This document shows positions 54,131-63,044 of a DNA stretch of 64,000 nt, one piece after another. The stretch covers positions 6,386,001 to 6,450,000 of the forward strand of contig NZ_CP125295.1 of the NCBI RefSeq assembly GCF_030412785.1, in the 5' to 3' direction. Both the position numbers and the translations under genes were made by a program. The stretch's first letter is position 1. Every line of letters starts with the position of its first letter. The notes under the pieces are model-generated. The model was not told the origin of the DNA, ran no database searches, and saw only the letters and a program-made list of their open reading frames with translations. Source of the stretch: Paraburkholderia sabiae (GTDB lineage: Bacteria > Pseudomonadota > Gammaproteobacteria > Burkholderiales > Burkholderiaceae).

Positions 54131-54160
54131 AAACGGGGCGCTTCGGCGCCCCGTTTCTTT
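54131..54160 (+). terminator. Terminator after aqpZ
   Basis: AAACGGGGCGC-TTCG-GCGCCCCGTTT followed by CTTT, with a stable UUCG-type loop. In the remaining 54161-54476 I see only the leader of the next small gene. Confidence 0.9.
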
Positions 54161-54476
54161 ATGGCGTCGGAAAAGACGCGCTTTCCTAGATTAATAGATG
54201 GTTCAAATGTAAGGTTGGTTTACGGTCGCATTCACCATCTTTAAGAATGTCTTTCGGTCTTCTCAAACGCCGACTCGCGCGACCCCGCGGTATATAGGCA
54301 AAGCGCCTGACGCCTCGTGATGCCGCGCTTCAGCGGGATTGCTGAACGTCCGATTACAGCTGCGAATACAGGCATTGCATGCTTTCACTTCGTAACATCC
54401 TGTCGCAGCGATACGCACCGCCGACGCGTAGATTGAACCTGTACGGCAAGCACGCCGCATTCACAGGAGAAGCACA

Positions 54477-54779
54477 ATGAAGCGCATCGTCACTCACATG
54501 CTCGTTGCAGTTGGCCTCGCCGCTGGCGCATGCGGTGTCGCACAGGCGCACGCGAATCTGAACATCGGCCTGTCGCTCGGGACGCCCGCGCCGGCCTATG
54601 TCGCGCCTGCGCCGCAACCGGTCTACTACGGGAATCGGTACTGGGGAGACCATCGTTACGATGGCTATCGACGCGATCGCGGTTGGGACCGTGGCCGCTG
54701 GGATCACGATAATCGTTGGAACAACAACTACGGCAATCGCTGGAACGAGAACCATCGCGGCGGCGGATATCGCGACTAA
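54477..54779 (+). CDS. Small secreted Tyr/Arg/Trp/Asn-rich protein
   Basis: 100 residues from the ATG at 54477 with AGGAGA in front. A signal peptide ends near AQAHA (residue 25). The short mature chain has a Pro-rich start (GTPAPAYVAPAPQPVYYG), then a repetitive Tyr/Trp/Arg/Asp/Asn tail (RYWGDHRYDGYRRDRGWDR). This matches the general look of small exported PXPV/YXW-repeat proteins in Burkholderiaceae. Function is unknown. It stands alone between terminators. Confidence 0.75.
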   Translation: MKRIVTHMLVAVGLAAGACGVAQAHANLNIGLSLGTPAPAYVAPAPQPVYYGNRYWGDHRYDGYRRDRGWDRGRWDHDNRWNNNYGNRWNENHRGGGYRD

Positions 54780-54814
54780 CGTCGTGTAGATCGGCTACAG
54801 GTGGTTTGACGCTG

Positions 54815-54848
54815 CATGGCGCGTTTCCCGAATAGGGAACGCGCCATG
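54815..54848. terminator. Inverted repeat between convergent genes
   Basis: CATGGCGCGTTTCCC and GGGAACGCGCCATG pair with one bulged base around a 5-nt loop. It lies between the small secreted protein gene and the convergent HAD gene and probably terminates one or both. Confidence 0.65.
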
Positions 54849-54867
54849 TGCATTTTGGCTTCGGGAT

Positions 54868-55689
54868 TTACGCCGTCAGTTCGTCGTCGAGTGCGAACAG
54901 CTTGCGCAAATGATGCGCGACACCCGCTTCGAAGTTATTGCCGATACGCGGCACGTTCGGCAGGCGCTTGATCAGATCGGGATTGGCGTTGTTCATCATG
55001 AACGGATGGCCAGCCGTTTCCAGCATGTCGATGTCGTTCATGTTGTCGCCGAACGCGACGCACTTCGCCGCCGGCACATTCAACCGGTCGAGCACGAACT
55101 GCAGCGCACGCCCTTTCGATACATTCGCCGTCATCACCTCGAGACAGTCCGGGAGTGAGTACGTGACATACAGCGCATCGCCGAACGTGCGCTCGAGATT
55201 GGCCGCCACCACGGCCAGATCTTTCGGGTCGCCGATGTACAGCGCCTTCGCAATGTCCGCGCCGTCGTGCTGTTGCAGATCCGTCACGTTATAGGTGAAG
55301 CCAGAATCCTGGTGATAGCGCAGCAGCTCGGGCGCATCCCGATCGATCAGCCATTCGCGGTCGGCGAACAGATTGACGATCACGCGACCATGTTCGCCCA
55401 CCAGCGCCGGTTTCACGAGTTGCTTGACGGCGTCGGCCTGAAGGTCGTCGGCGAAGATCATTTCGTCGTCGGGCGAGTGGACGCGCGCACCGTTCGACGT
55501 GATCAGATATGGCCGGATACCCAGCACGTCGCGAATGCCCGCGACGTCACAATAGTGACGGCCCGTCGCGATCACGATGTGTATGCCTTGCGCTTCGAGT
55601 GCGCGCACCGTGCTGATCGTGAAGGGGTCGACCTGGTGGTTGCTGTTCAGCAGCGTTCCGTCCAGATCACTGGCGATGACTTTGTACAT
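54868..55689 (-). CDS. Cof-type HAD-superfamily sugar-phosphatase
   Basis: 273 residues. Motif I DLDGTLLNSNHQ, with the nucleophile Asp in ASDLDGT, motif II VIATGRHY, and motif IV VAFGDNMNDIDMLETAGHPF. The C2-type cap lies in the middle. This is the Cof/YidA/YbjI group, which dephosphorylates sugar phosphates and related small molecules. The exact substrate cannot be read. Confidence 0.9.
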   Translation of the reverse strand: MYKVIASDLDGTLLNSNHQVDPFTISTVRALEAQGIHIVIATGRHYCDVAGIRDVLGIRPYLITSNGARVHSPDDEMIFADDLQADAVKQLVKPALVGEHGRVIVNLFADREWLIDRDAPELLRYHQDSGFTYNVTDLQQHDGADIAKALYIGDPKDLAVVAANLERTFGDALYVTYSLPDCLEVMTANVSKGRALQFVLDRLNVPAAKCVAFGDNMNDIDMLETAGHPFMMNNANPDLIKRLPNVPRIGNNFEAGVAHHLRKLFALDDELTA

Positions 55690-55802
55690 GGGTAGGCGGA
55701 CAGGCGGCGTCGGAAAGCGTCTATTTTATCGCCTCCGGCAGCGCCGCTTTCCGTTTCCGCCCGCGCTCCGCCAGGAGTCGCGCTTTGTTGGCGCCAGGTT
55801 CG

Positions 55803-56687
55803 TCATGCGCCGCCGATCCGCGCGGCCTCCCGCCGGGCCAGTTGCAACGCGCCGTGCGCCGAATCCGAAAGCGGCGCGCGCAGCCGATCCTGGTACGGCT
55901 CGGGCACATATTCACTCAACGGCTTGCCGAGCCCGCCGCACAGCGCGACGGGCAAGGTTCCGGACGGATCGAGCGCCGCAATCATCTTGCCGATTTCCTG
56001 ACCGGCCTCCCGCAGCAACCGCGCGGCAAACGGATGCTCGCGATGCTCGACCGCGACGCGCGCAATGCTCGCGTAAGCCGTCTGATTCGCATCGCACAGC
56101 CAGACGACGAGCCCTTCGCGATCCGACACACCGACGTGGTCGATCAGCGCCTGCGAGAGTTCGTCGGCGGGAACGCGGCCGTCGAGCGCCTGCTGCGCGT
56201 GCACGATCGCGCGTAGACCAAGCCATGCGCCGCTCGCTTCGTCGGCGGAAGGATAGCCGTAGCCGCTGACCGTGCGGCACTCGCCGTCGCGGTCTAGCAC
56301 GGCCGCCACGCTGCCCGTCCCCAGCGCGACGATCACGCCCGGCTCGCCGCCGTGCGCGCCGAGCAGTGTGGAATAGGCGTCGTGTTCGACAGACAGGCCG
56401 GCGAGCGCCGGCGCCTTCGCGTGGAACGCAGACAGCCAGTCCCGGTTGTTGACGCCCGCCAGCCCGCAGCCGAAGACGAAACGCGGCCAGTTGGCCGGTA
56501 CGCCGGCGATCTCGCACGCTTGTGCGCTGGCCGCGAGGATCGATTCCCACGCGCGCTCGACGCCGAGGCCCAGACCCGACGGCCCCGCCGTGCCTTGCGC
56601 CAGTTCCCGCCCATCGGCGTCCGCCAGCACGACACGCGTGCCCGTGCCGCCGCCGTCGACGCCGATCAGATAGAGGTCTTGTTTCAT
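55803..56687 (-). CDS. BadF/BcrA-family kinase, N-acetylglucosamine-kinase-like
   Basis: 294 residues from the ATG at 56687 (MKQDLYLIGVDGGGTGTRVV). An ASKHA-fold ATPase: phosphate-1 loop GVDGGGTGTR, phosphate-2 VIVALGTGSVAAVLD, and ALCGGLGKPLSEYVP near the end. Family members phosphorylate glucosamine or N-acetylglucosamine, or act as activator ATPases; the size favours the sugar-kinase type. It is 113 bp upstream of the HAD gene on the same strand, so they may be linked. Confidence 0.85.
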   Translation of the reverse strand: MKQDLYLIGVDGGGTGTRVVLADADGRELAQGTAGPSGLGLGVERAWESILAASAQACEIAGVPANWPRFVFGCGLAGVNNRDWLSAFHAKAPALAGLSVEHDAYSTLLGAHGGEPGVIVALGTGSVAAVLDRDGECRTVSGYGYPSADEASGAWLGLRAIVHAQQALDGRVPADELSQALIDHVGVSDREGLVVWLCDANQTAYASIARVAVEHREHPFAARLLREAGQEIGKMIAALDPSGTLPVALCGGLGKPLSEYVPEPYQDRLRAPLSDSAHGALQLARREAARIGGA

Positions 56688-56838
56688 CGATTCGCTCAGT
56701 GATGTGTTACCGCATAGCGTGGCAGGTCTCGTCGCCCGCGACAATTGGCCGATCGGCCAGGTTGCGGCTCGACCTCGTTCCGCTATGCTGGCGTGGCCCG
56801 ATCGACGGGCGATCAACCGACCATGCAGGAGCCTGAAC

Positions 56839-57438
56839 GTGGCTGAACAACGATGCAACTGGGCGACGAGCGAAGCGCTCGCACACTATCACGACACCGA
56901 GTGGGGCGTCCCTTCGCGAGATGACCAGCATCTCTTCGAGATGCTCGTGCTCGAAGGCGCGCAGGCGGGCTTGTCTTGGTCGACGATCCTGAACAAGCGC
57001 GCCGGATACCGGCGTGCATTCTCCAATTTCGATATCGACAAAGTCGCCCGCTATACGCCGCAAAAGATCGACGCGCTCGTGCTCGACGAGAGCATCGTGC
57101 GCCATCGCGGCAAGATCGAGTCGACGGTTCTCAACGCGAAAGCCGTCAGGCAGATTCAGGCCGAGCACGGCTCGCTCGCGGATTTCGTGTGGTCATTCGT
57201 CGATAACGTGCCGATCCAGAACGCGTGGACGAGCTACAAGCACGCGCCCGCCTCGACGGACGTGTCGGATGCGCTCAGTAAAGCGCTCAAGGGCTACGGC
57301 TGCAAATTTGTCGGCACAACCATCTGCTATGCGTTCATGCAGGCGGTCGGCATGGTCAACGATCATCAGACCGACTGCACCTGCTATTCGCGGTGCGCGT
57401 CGCTCGGCAAGAAGGGGCGCAAGAAGAGCGCGAATTGA
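56839..57438 (+). CDS. tag: DNA-3-methyladenine glycosylase I
   Basis: 199 residues from a GTG start at 56839, with AGGAG 8 bp before it. Tag removes 3-methyladenine from DNA. Typical segments are RCNWATSEALAHYHDTEWGV, EGAQAGLSWSTILNKRAGYR and the C-terminal zinc-site part VNDHQTDCTCYSRC. The Cys and His zinc ligands at both ends are present. It is divergent from the kinase gene. Confidence 0.95.
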   Translation: MAEQRCNWATSEALAHYHDTEWGVPSRDDQHLFEMLVLEGAQAGLSWSTILNKRAGYRRAFSNFDIDKVARYTPQKIDALVLDESIVRHRGKIESTVLNAKAVRQIQAEHGSLADFVWSFVDNVPIQNAWTSYKHAPASTDVSDALSKALKGYGCKFVGTTICYAFMQAVGMVNDHQTDCTCYSRCASLGKKGRKKSAN

Positions 57439-57888
57439 TGGGCGCGCGCAATGCGTCGTCTGTGGATGCGTGTCGCGCGATTGCAACACAGGGCGGAATC
57501 GAGTTCGCCTTCGAAGGAAAGCGGCGTTTGCGATGCGGCATAGGCAGAGCCGCTTCTGCAAAGGCGCCCCGCGTAATCGACCGCATGGCTCGAATACCAT
57601 TTGTAGTTGTCCGCCGCCAGAACTGAGCGCTAGCCAACACATCGGCTGACCTTTTTCGCATTTCGCTCGTTATAACTGATGCATGCGATGTCGTTAGACG
57701 CGCCCCCGGACGGGGAGTCAGCCGGGCGTCGGCGGCAGCGCTGGTGCAACGCGCGCTATCCGCAAACCGCGAATTGGACGGTAATCGACGTCCTAGTCGA
57801 AGCTTAGGTGGCGTGGCTGTCGAAGGATACTGTCGACCCTTGCACCAGAAACGAATGACCGCTGCGCAGTGCGCGGGGGGAGACCAAC
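57439..57888. other. Gap without a supported gene
   Basis: 450 bp between tag and the next gene. Short open frames here have no recognisable protein pattern, and I see no strong hairpin. It presumably holds the promoter of the 57889 gene, which has GGGGGGAGA just before its ATG. Confidence 0.6.
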
Positions 57889-58314
57889 ATGAAAAACCAT
57901 AACTTCCTGACACATCAGGAAATTTACGACCGGGCAGTCGATCATCTCTTCGGTCAGGGCCGCCCCGCGCTGCTTCCGCGCGGCGGCGGCGCCTACCGCG
58001 GCTATTGCGGCGGTTGCCCGGTCGGCAGCTTTATCCATCCGCGCGACTACATGACGGCGATGGAAGGCATTCCCGTGCGATTCATTGGTAAAACGCCGGG
58101 TGAAACGCCGATGTATATGGACGTCGGCGTGTCCGCGTTGAAGAAGGCGCTGCTTCGCTCCCGCCTGAATATCTACGATCCCGTCACCGTCGACCTGCTC
58201 AGTTGCCTGCAGAACGTTCACGACGTTTTCGGCACGTGGGAATGGCGCGACCGGCTGCGCTCGATCGCCCGTCAGTTCGGCCTTTCCGACGAACGCGTCC
58301 GAACGGCCGCCTGA
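57889..58314 (+). CDS. Conserved hypothetical protein
   Basis: 141 residues, soluble, with a good ribosome-binding site. An N-terminal helix (THQEIYDRAVDHLFGQG) is followed by a Gly/Cys-rich turn (GGGAYRGYCGGCPVGSFIHP) and an EGIP segment. The pattern AYRG...C.VG.(L/F)I...Y....EG occurs in small uncharacterised bacterial and phage proteins as I remember them. No function is known. The C-terminus is helical and basic. Neighbours give no clue. Confidence 0.7.
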   Translation: MKNHNFLTHQEIYDRAVDHLFGQGRPALLPRGGGAYRGYCGGCPVGSFIHPRDYMTAMEGIPVRFIGKTPGETPMYMDVGVSALKKALLRSRLNIYDPVTVDLLSCLQNVHDVFGTWEWRDRLRSIARQFGLSDERVRTAA

Positions 58315-58386
58315 CTCTTCACTCCCAACATCCAGCCGCGCGGAAATCCACGCGCGCTTGCTGATTCTCCAAACGCAAAACCCAAA

Positions 58387-58430
58387 TAAAAAACGGCGGT
58401 GTGGCTTCTTTCGAAGCTCACACCGCCGTT
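58387..58430 (-). terminator. Terminator after rpsU
   Basis: AACGGCGGTGTG(GCTTC) pairs with (GAAGC)TCACACCGCCGTT. On the minus strand it runs into TTTTTTATTTGGG, a strong rho-independent terminator 30 bp past the rpsU stop. Confidence 0.92.
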
Positions 58431-58459
58431 GGCGTGCTTTCGCGTGCCTGGAAGCGTGC

Positions 58460-58672
58460 TTAGTGCAGCTTCTTCGGCAGCATCTGGCTGCGCAGGCGCT
58501 TGTGCAGGCGCTTCACTGCAGCTGCCTTCTTGCGCTTACGAGCCGTCGTCGGCTTTTCGTATGCCTGGCGTTCACGCAGTTCTGCGATCAGGCCATTCTT
58601 TTCGATTGCGCGGCGGAAGCGGCGGATTGCCACTTCGAACGGCTCATTTTCCTTCAGAAGAATCGTCGTCAT
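58460..58672 (-). CDS. rpsU: 30S ribosomal protein S21
   Basis: 70 residues, the full bS21 protein. Small and very basic, from [20 protein letters not shown] to a tail of Arg/Lys ([20 protein letters not shown]). It sits in the small subunit near the anti-Shine-Dalgarno region and supports initiation. AGGAATTAC precedes the ATG. In many genomes rpsU sits with dnaG-rpoD; here it stands alone, as extra copies often do in Burkholderiaceae. The 299 bp upstream contain its promoter and nothing else clear. Confidence 0.97.
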   Translation of the reverse strand: MTTILLKENEPFEVAIRRFRRAIEKNGLIAELRERQAYEKPTTARKRKKAAAVKRLHKRLRSQMLPKKLH

Positions 58673-58971
58673 GTAATTCCTAAAAACGCTTGATACGGTT
58701 TAATGGCGTGGCGGTTAGCCCACTCACGCGCCGGCCCTCCGGTCGTTCCAGAACTGGCAAAGCACAACTGAAACGAGAGGCGATGCGGCCACGGAGGCCG
58801 GAAAAGAGAGGTGGGAGTACACCGCGAAACGCGGGCAGCGCACGTTGTTGCGGCGCCGCGCCTAGCTAGCGTTTCGCCACCAGTAACCCATGACGAAACG
58901 AGCAAAGATCTCAATTCACTCCCGATGATATCAGGAAAGCACCCTTCCGACCAGCTTTTTGACGTTTACGA

Positions 58972-59913
58972 TCAGGCACTTGCGTCGTTCAGCGCGCGTA
59001 AATCGGCGTCCGTGAGCGTCAGATGCACCGCCTCGACAAGGCTCTCCAACTGTTCGACGGATGTCGCGCTGGCAATTGGCGCGGTGATGCTGGAACGCGC
59101 GATCAGCCACGCGAGTGCCACCGAAGCCGGCGTGCTGCCGTGCCGCCCTGCCACTTCTTCGAGTGCATCGAGAATCGCGAAGCCGCGCTCGTTCAGATAC
59201 GCCTCGACCTTGCGGCCGCGCGCGCTCTTCGACAGATCGTCGCGCGAACGATACTTGCCCGACAGGAACCCGCTCGCGAGGCTGTAGTAGCAGACGACGC
59301 CCAGACGTTCGGCGAGTGCGATCGGCTCGAGGTCGGTTTCGTAAGCGGCGCGGTCGTACAGGTTGTACTCCGGCTGGATCACCTGATACTGCGGCAGGCC
59401 GTTGTCGCGCGCGATCTGCAGCGCTTCCTGCAGACGCGCTCCGCCATAATTCGACGCGCCGATCACCCGCACCTTGCCCGCTTCGATCAGCTGCTGGTAC
59501 GCGCCGAGCGTCTCCGCCAGCGGCGCCTCCTCGTCGTCGAGATGCGAAAAGTAGACGTCGATGTAGTCCGTCTGCAGGCGTCGCAGCGAATCTTCGACGG
59601 CCGCGCGAATGTTGCCCGCCGACAGCCCCTTGCGATTTCCCAGCATGCCGACCTTCGTCGACAGCACGATCCTGTCGCGCTTGCCCGACTTCGCGAACCA
59701 CTTGCCGATGATCGTTTCCGATTCGCCGCCTTGATTGCCCGGCACCCATGCCGAATAGACGTCGGCGGTATCGATGAAATTCAGGCCCGCGTCGGCGAAT
59801 GCGTCGAGGATCGAAAACGACGTGGCTTCGTCGGCCGTCCAGCCGAATACATTGCCGCCGAACATCAGCGGCGCGACTTGCAATTGCGACGTGCCGAGCT
59901 TGCGTTTCTGCAT
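58972..59913 (-). CDS. Aldo/keto reductase
   Basis: 313 residues, a (beta/alpha)8 NADPH-dependent oxidoreductase of the YajO/Tas/IolS-like group. The catalytic tetrad is visible as FIDTADVYSAW (Asp, Tyr), VLSTKVGM (Lys) and YIDVYFSHLDD (His). The NADPH-binding part near the C-terminus is IASATSVEQLESLVEA. The substrate is unknown. It is a single gene lying with its start toward fliC. Confidence 0.92.
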   Translation of the reverse strand: MQKRKLGTSQLQVAPLMFGGNVFGWTADEATSFSILDAFADAGLNFIDTADVYSAWVPGNQGGESETIIGKWFAKSGKRDRIVLSTKVGMLGNRKGLSAGNIRAAVEDSLRRLQTDYIDVYFSHLDDEEAPLAETLGAYQQLIEAGKVRVIGASNYGGARLQEALQIARDNGLPQYQVIQPEYNLYDRAAYETDLEPIALAERLGVVCYYSLASGFLSGKYRSRDDLSKSARGRKVEAYLNERGFAILDALEEVAGRHGSTPASVALAWLIARSSITAPIASATSVEQLESLVEAVHLTLTDADLRALNDASA

Positions 59914-60034
59914 GACATCTCCACGAGCAAAGGAAGCGGGCCATCAAGGATACGCCGTCTTCCCGATCGTCACAGACGCCCCCGGCAGCGTGCCGCCCGC
60001 ATCCATGCGCCCCCAAATTTCGCAAGATCGCCCC

Positions 60035-60062
60035 TAAAGTTTTCTTCTGACCACGCCGTCAA
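60035..60062 (+). promoter_or_regulatory. Sigma-28 promoter for fliC
   Basis: TAAAGTTT-N12-GCCGTCAA, about 95 bp before the fliC ATG. The -35 is a perfect consensus match and the -10 matches 6-7 of 8. The spacer is 12 rather than 11 if the boxes are aligned this way. Confidence 0.72.
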
Positions 60063-60157
60063 CCAGGACAGGCGGCGACGCAATGCACACAGTAAGGCGC
60101 GACGCCGAGCCAAAACAGCCTCCTACATCCGAGGCGTTTTACAAACGAGGACGCAAA

Positions 60158-60976
60158 ATGCTGAATATCAACACCAACATCGCTTCGCTGACCGCGCAGA
60201 ACAACCTGTCGGGTTCGCAAAGCGCACTGTCGCAGGCGATCAACCGCCTGTCGTCGGGCAAGCGTGTGAACACCGCTGCCGACGACGCGGCAGGTCTCGC
60301 GATTTCGACGACGCAAACGGCGTCGATCAACGCGCTGACGCAAGGTGCTGCCAACGCCAACAACGGCATCTCGATGGTGCAAACCACGAACGGCGCACTG
60401 CAGTCGGTCGTCGACAACCTGCAACGTATCCGCCAGCTGGCAGTGGAAGCAGGCGACGGCTCGCTCGACTCGAACGCACTGGCTAACCTCCAGTCGGAAG
60501 TGTCGACCCGTCTGACGGAAATCACGCGCGTTGCGCAACAAACGACGTTCAACGGCCAGTCCGTCCTGAACGGTATCGGTTCGGTCAACTTCCAGATCGG
60601 CGCGTTCAACGGCCAGCAGATCACGGCAAACTTCGGTTCGCAGAAGTGGGACGCGTCCAGCCTCGGCGTGAGCGGCGTGTCGGTTTCGACGGCTTCGGGC
60701 GCTCAGGCAGCAATGAGCACGATCGACACGGTTCTGACGAGCGTGAATACGTTCCAGGCAACGCTGGGCGCAACGCAGAACACGTTCCAGGCTGCAATCT
60801 CGACGACGAACACGCAAGCAACGAACATGAGCGCAGCACGTTCGCAGATCACCGACGCAGACTTCGCGACGGAAACGGCGAACCTGTCGAAGGCTCAGGT
60901 TCTGCAACAAGCTGGTATCTCGGTTCTGGCGCAAGCGAACTCGATGCCCCAGCAAGTTCTGAAGCTCCTCCAGTAA
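60158..60976 (+). CDS. fliC: FliC, flagellin (short form)
   Basis: 272 residues from the ATG at 60158 (LNINTNIASLTAQNNLSG), with ACGAGGA in front. The D0/D1 N-terminal part extends to about residue 145 (RLSSGKRVNTAADDAAGLAI). The C-terminal D1/D0 part (ARSQITDADFATETANLSKA to VLKLLQ) begins near 195. The outer domain between them is only about 50 residues, so D2/D3 are essentially missing. Ser/Thr are frequent there. It is followed by fliD after 169 bp. Confidence 0.97.
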   Translation: MLNINTNIASLTAQNNLSGSQSALSQAINRLSSGKRVNTAADDAAGLAISTTQTASINALTQGAANANNGISMVQTTNGALQSVVDNLQRIRQLAVEAGDGSLDSNALANLQSEVSTRLTEITRVAQQTTFNGQSVLNGIGSVNFQIGAFNGQQITANFGSQKWDASSLGVSGVSVSTASGAQAAMSTIDTVLTSVNTFQATLGATQNTFQAAISTTNTQATNMSAARSQITDADFATETANLSKAQVLQQAGISVLAQANSMPQQVLKLLQ

Positions 60977-61071
60977 GAGTAACGACAGACGGCGCGCAGT
61001 CCGGCGCCGCACCCGAAGCCGCGGCTCTCGCCCGGCTTCGGCGAATAAAAAAACAGCTGTATCGCATGCCT

Positions 61072-61087
61072 GGGAGGTTCGCCTCCC
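61072..61087 (+). other. UUCG hairpin between fliC and fliD
   Basis: GGGAGG-TTCG-CCTCCC is a very stable tetraloop hairpin in the fliC-fliD gap, with GCATG/CATGC just outside. A second stem, CGAAGCCG/CGGCTTCG, lies at about 61013-61041. They may limit read-through from fliC or protect its mRNA 3' end. Confidence 0.6.
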
Positions 61088-61145
61088 ATCATGCATTTGA
61101 ACGCCGAGAACCCAACGCAGTCCGTTTCGCCAATCGGAGCACCGC

Positions 61146-62573
61146 ATGACCACCACGTCGACTTCGACTTCATCCACTGACGTCACTTCCCTGCTACAGC
61201 AGGCAGCGCAGTCCATCATCAGCGGCTCGACCAAGTCGACCCTCGATGTGAATTCACTGGTGTCGGCGCTCGTGACGGCGAAGACTGCGGCGCAATCGTC
61301 GGCGATCACGACCAAGCAGACCTCGGACAACGCCGAGCTCTCCGCAATCGGCAAGATCAAATCGGCGCTTTCGTCGCTGCAGACGGCAATCAGCGGCCTG
61401 TCCGACGGCACGGCGCTCAATCAGCTCGCAGTCGCCGTCAGCGGCACGGGCGTCACGGCATCGACGGCAACCGGCAAGGGCGCGGTGGCAGGCAACTACA
61501 CGTTGGCCGTCACCAATATTGCGACCGCCAACAAGATTTCTTCGCAGGCTTACGCCTCGGGCGCGAGCCTCGGCAGCGGCACGCTGACGGTCGGTGTGGG
61601 CAGCAACTCCATGCAGATCAACGTGTCGTCGACGGACACGCTGGCGACCATCGCCAACTCGATCAACACGGCGAACAACAATCCTGGCGTCTCGGCAGCC
61701 GTCATCACGGCAGCGGACGGCCAGCATCTGGTGCTGACCTCGACGGCGACGGGCGCGGCCAACACCGTGTCGGTTTCGGCAGGCGCGGGCCTCAGCTCCG
61801 GCCTGAACACGGCCAGCTTCACGCAGGTCACGGCAGGCAAGGACGCAAACTTTTCGATCGACGGCAACGCGATCACCAGCTCGACGAACGTCATCACGTC
61901 GGCGCTGACGGGCGTGAACATCGACATCTCGAACGCGACCGCGAACAGCACGCAGACCATCTCGATCACGAACGACACGTCGGCGTCGGAAAAGTCCATC
62001 AACGCCTTCGTCACCGCGTACAACAACTACGTCACGACGGCCACGGGCCTGACGTGGGACTCGACGCAGGCGACGGGCTCGCAGGCCGGCCCGCTGCTCG
62101 GCGACTCGATGACGAACACGATCACGAACACGCTCGGCGCGCTGGTCGGCGGCGGCATCAGCGTCGGCGGCAAGACGATCAGCCTGTCGTCGATCGGCAT
62201 CAACCTGCAACACGACGGCACGTTGTCCGTCGATTCGACGACGCTGGAAAATGCGCTGTCGAGCAACAGTTCCACCGTCGCGGCCGCGTTCAACACGACG
62301 AACGGCATGGGCGTGACGCTGAACAACTTCATCAACACGTACACGCAGTCGAGCGGCACGATCGATCAGCGCACGCAGGCGCTGAACACCGACCTGAGCA
62401 ATCTGTCGGATCAGGCCACGCAGCTCACGAACTATCAGAGCACGCTGACCGATCAGTACAACGCGCAGTTCTCGGCGCTGAACACGCTGATGACGACGAT
62501 GCAGAACAACACGGCCTACCTGAACCAGCTGTTCGGCGGAGGCGGCCTGTCGGGCTCGCTGAACTCGAAGTAA
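61146..62573 (+). CDS. fliD: FliD, filament cap protein (HAP2)
   Basis: 475 residues. FliD forms the cap under which flagellin folds. The N-terminal coiled coil and conserved LDVNSLVSALVTAKTAAQSS lead into a beta-rich middle (D2/D3). The C-terminal helices include LNTDLSNLSDQATQLTNYQS and YNAQFSALNTLMTTMQNNTA. The length is normal. Poor -35/-10 patterns upstream suggest transcription from fliC or a weak own promoter. Confidence 0.96.
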   Translation: MTTTSTSTSSTDVTSLLQQAAQSIISGSTKSTLDVNSLVSALVTAKTAAQSSAITTKQTSDNAELSAIGKIKSALSSLQTAISGLSDGTALNQLAVAVSGTGVTASTATGKGAVAGNYTLAVTNIATANKISSQAYASGASLGSGTLTVGVGSNSMQINVSSTDTLATIANSINTANNNPGVSAAVITAADGQHLVLTSTATGAANTVSVSAGAGLSSGLNTASFTQVTAGKDANFSIDGNAITSSTNVITSALTGVNIDISNATANSTQTISITNDTSASEKSINAFVTAYNNYVTTATGLTWDSTQATGSQAGPLLGDSMTNTITNTLGALVGGGISVGGKTISLSSIGINLQHDGTLSVDSTTLENALSSNSSTVAAAFNTTNGMGVTLNNFINTYTQSSGTIDQRTQALNTDLSNLSDQATQLTNYQSTLTDQYNAQFSALNTLMTTMQNNTAYLNQLFGGGGLSGSLNSK

Positions 62574-62598
62574 CGCGGATACCCGCTAAACGGAACTC

Positions 62599-62895
62599 AT
62601 GATGAACGATTCGCTGACCCGCGCACTGGATTTGACCCGCGCTCTCGAAGACGCGGTTTCGCAACAAGACTGGCCGCGCGCGTCGGCGATCGTCGAAGAG
62701 CGCTCGCCGCTGCTGATGTCGCTGAGCCCGCAGCAAACGCCCGAAGCACTGGAAAAGATCCGCATGATCCAGCATATCGACGCAGGGATCAGCATGCATG
62801 CGCGCAACGGCATGGACCGCCTCACCGAGCGTCACGGCGACGCGCTTCGCCGCATCAAGTCGGTGAGCCTGTATCACACGACGGGCATGCTCTGA
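62599..62895 (+). CDS. fliT: FliT-family flagellar chaperone
   Basis: 98 residues, all helical (an in-frame second ATG at 62602 is also possible). FliT is the export chaperone of FliD and, in enterics, inhibits FlhDC. The sequence is poorly conserved. The call rests on size, helix pattern (ALDLTRALEDAVSQQDWPRA) and location 25 bp after fliD. No fliS is seen beside it. Confidence 0.8.
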   Translation: MMNDSLTRALDLTRALEDAVSQQDWPRASAIVEERSPLLMSLSPQQTPEALEKIRMIQHIDAGISMHARNGMDRLTERHGDALRRIKSVSLYHTTGML

Positions 62896-62953
62896 GTTAT
62901 CGAATCTGAAGAACGCCGCGCGCCGTAGTCAACAAGAACTGCGCGGATTGATA

Positions 62954-62979
62954 AAGCTGCAGCGATGCAGCTTTTTTTT
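62954..62979 (+). terminator. Terminator after fliT
   Basis: AAGCTGCA-GCGA-TGCAGCTT with seven or more T in a row, the end of the fliC-fliD-fliT region. Confidence 0.93.
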
Positions 62980-62996
62980 CACCTGTACAAAAGCAA

Positions 62997-63033
62997 ATGT
63001 CCGCATTGCGCCGCGCAGGCGCAATGCGGACAT
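62997..63033 (-). terminator. Terminator of the glycosyltransferase gene
   Basis: ATGTCCGCATTGCGCC and its exact complement form a 16-bp stem with a 5-nt loop. On the minus strand it is followed by TTTGCTTTTG, just past the stop at 63045. Confidence 0.85.
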
Positions 63034-63044
63034 CGAGACTGATT

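Noticed and set aside
57393..57626. A 77-codon frame overlapping the tag 3' end
   Set aside because: No ribosome-binding site, no family pattern, and it begins within tag.
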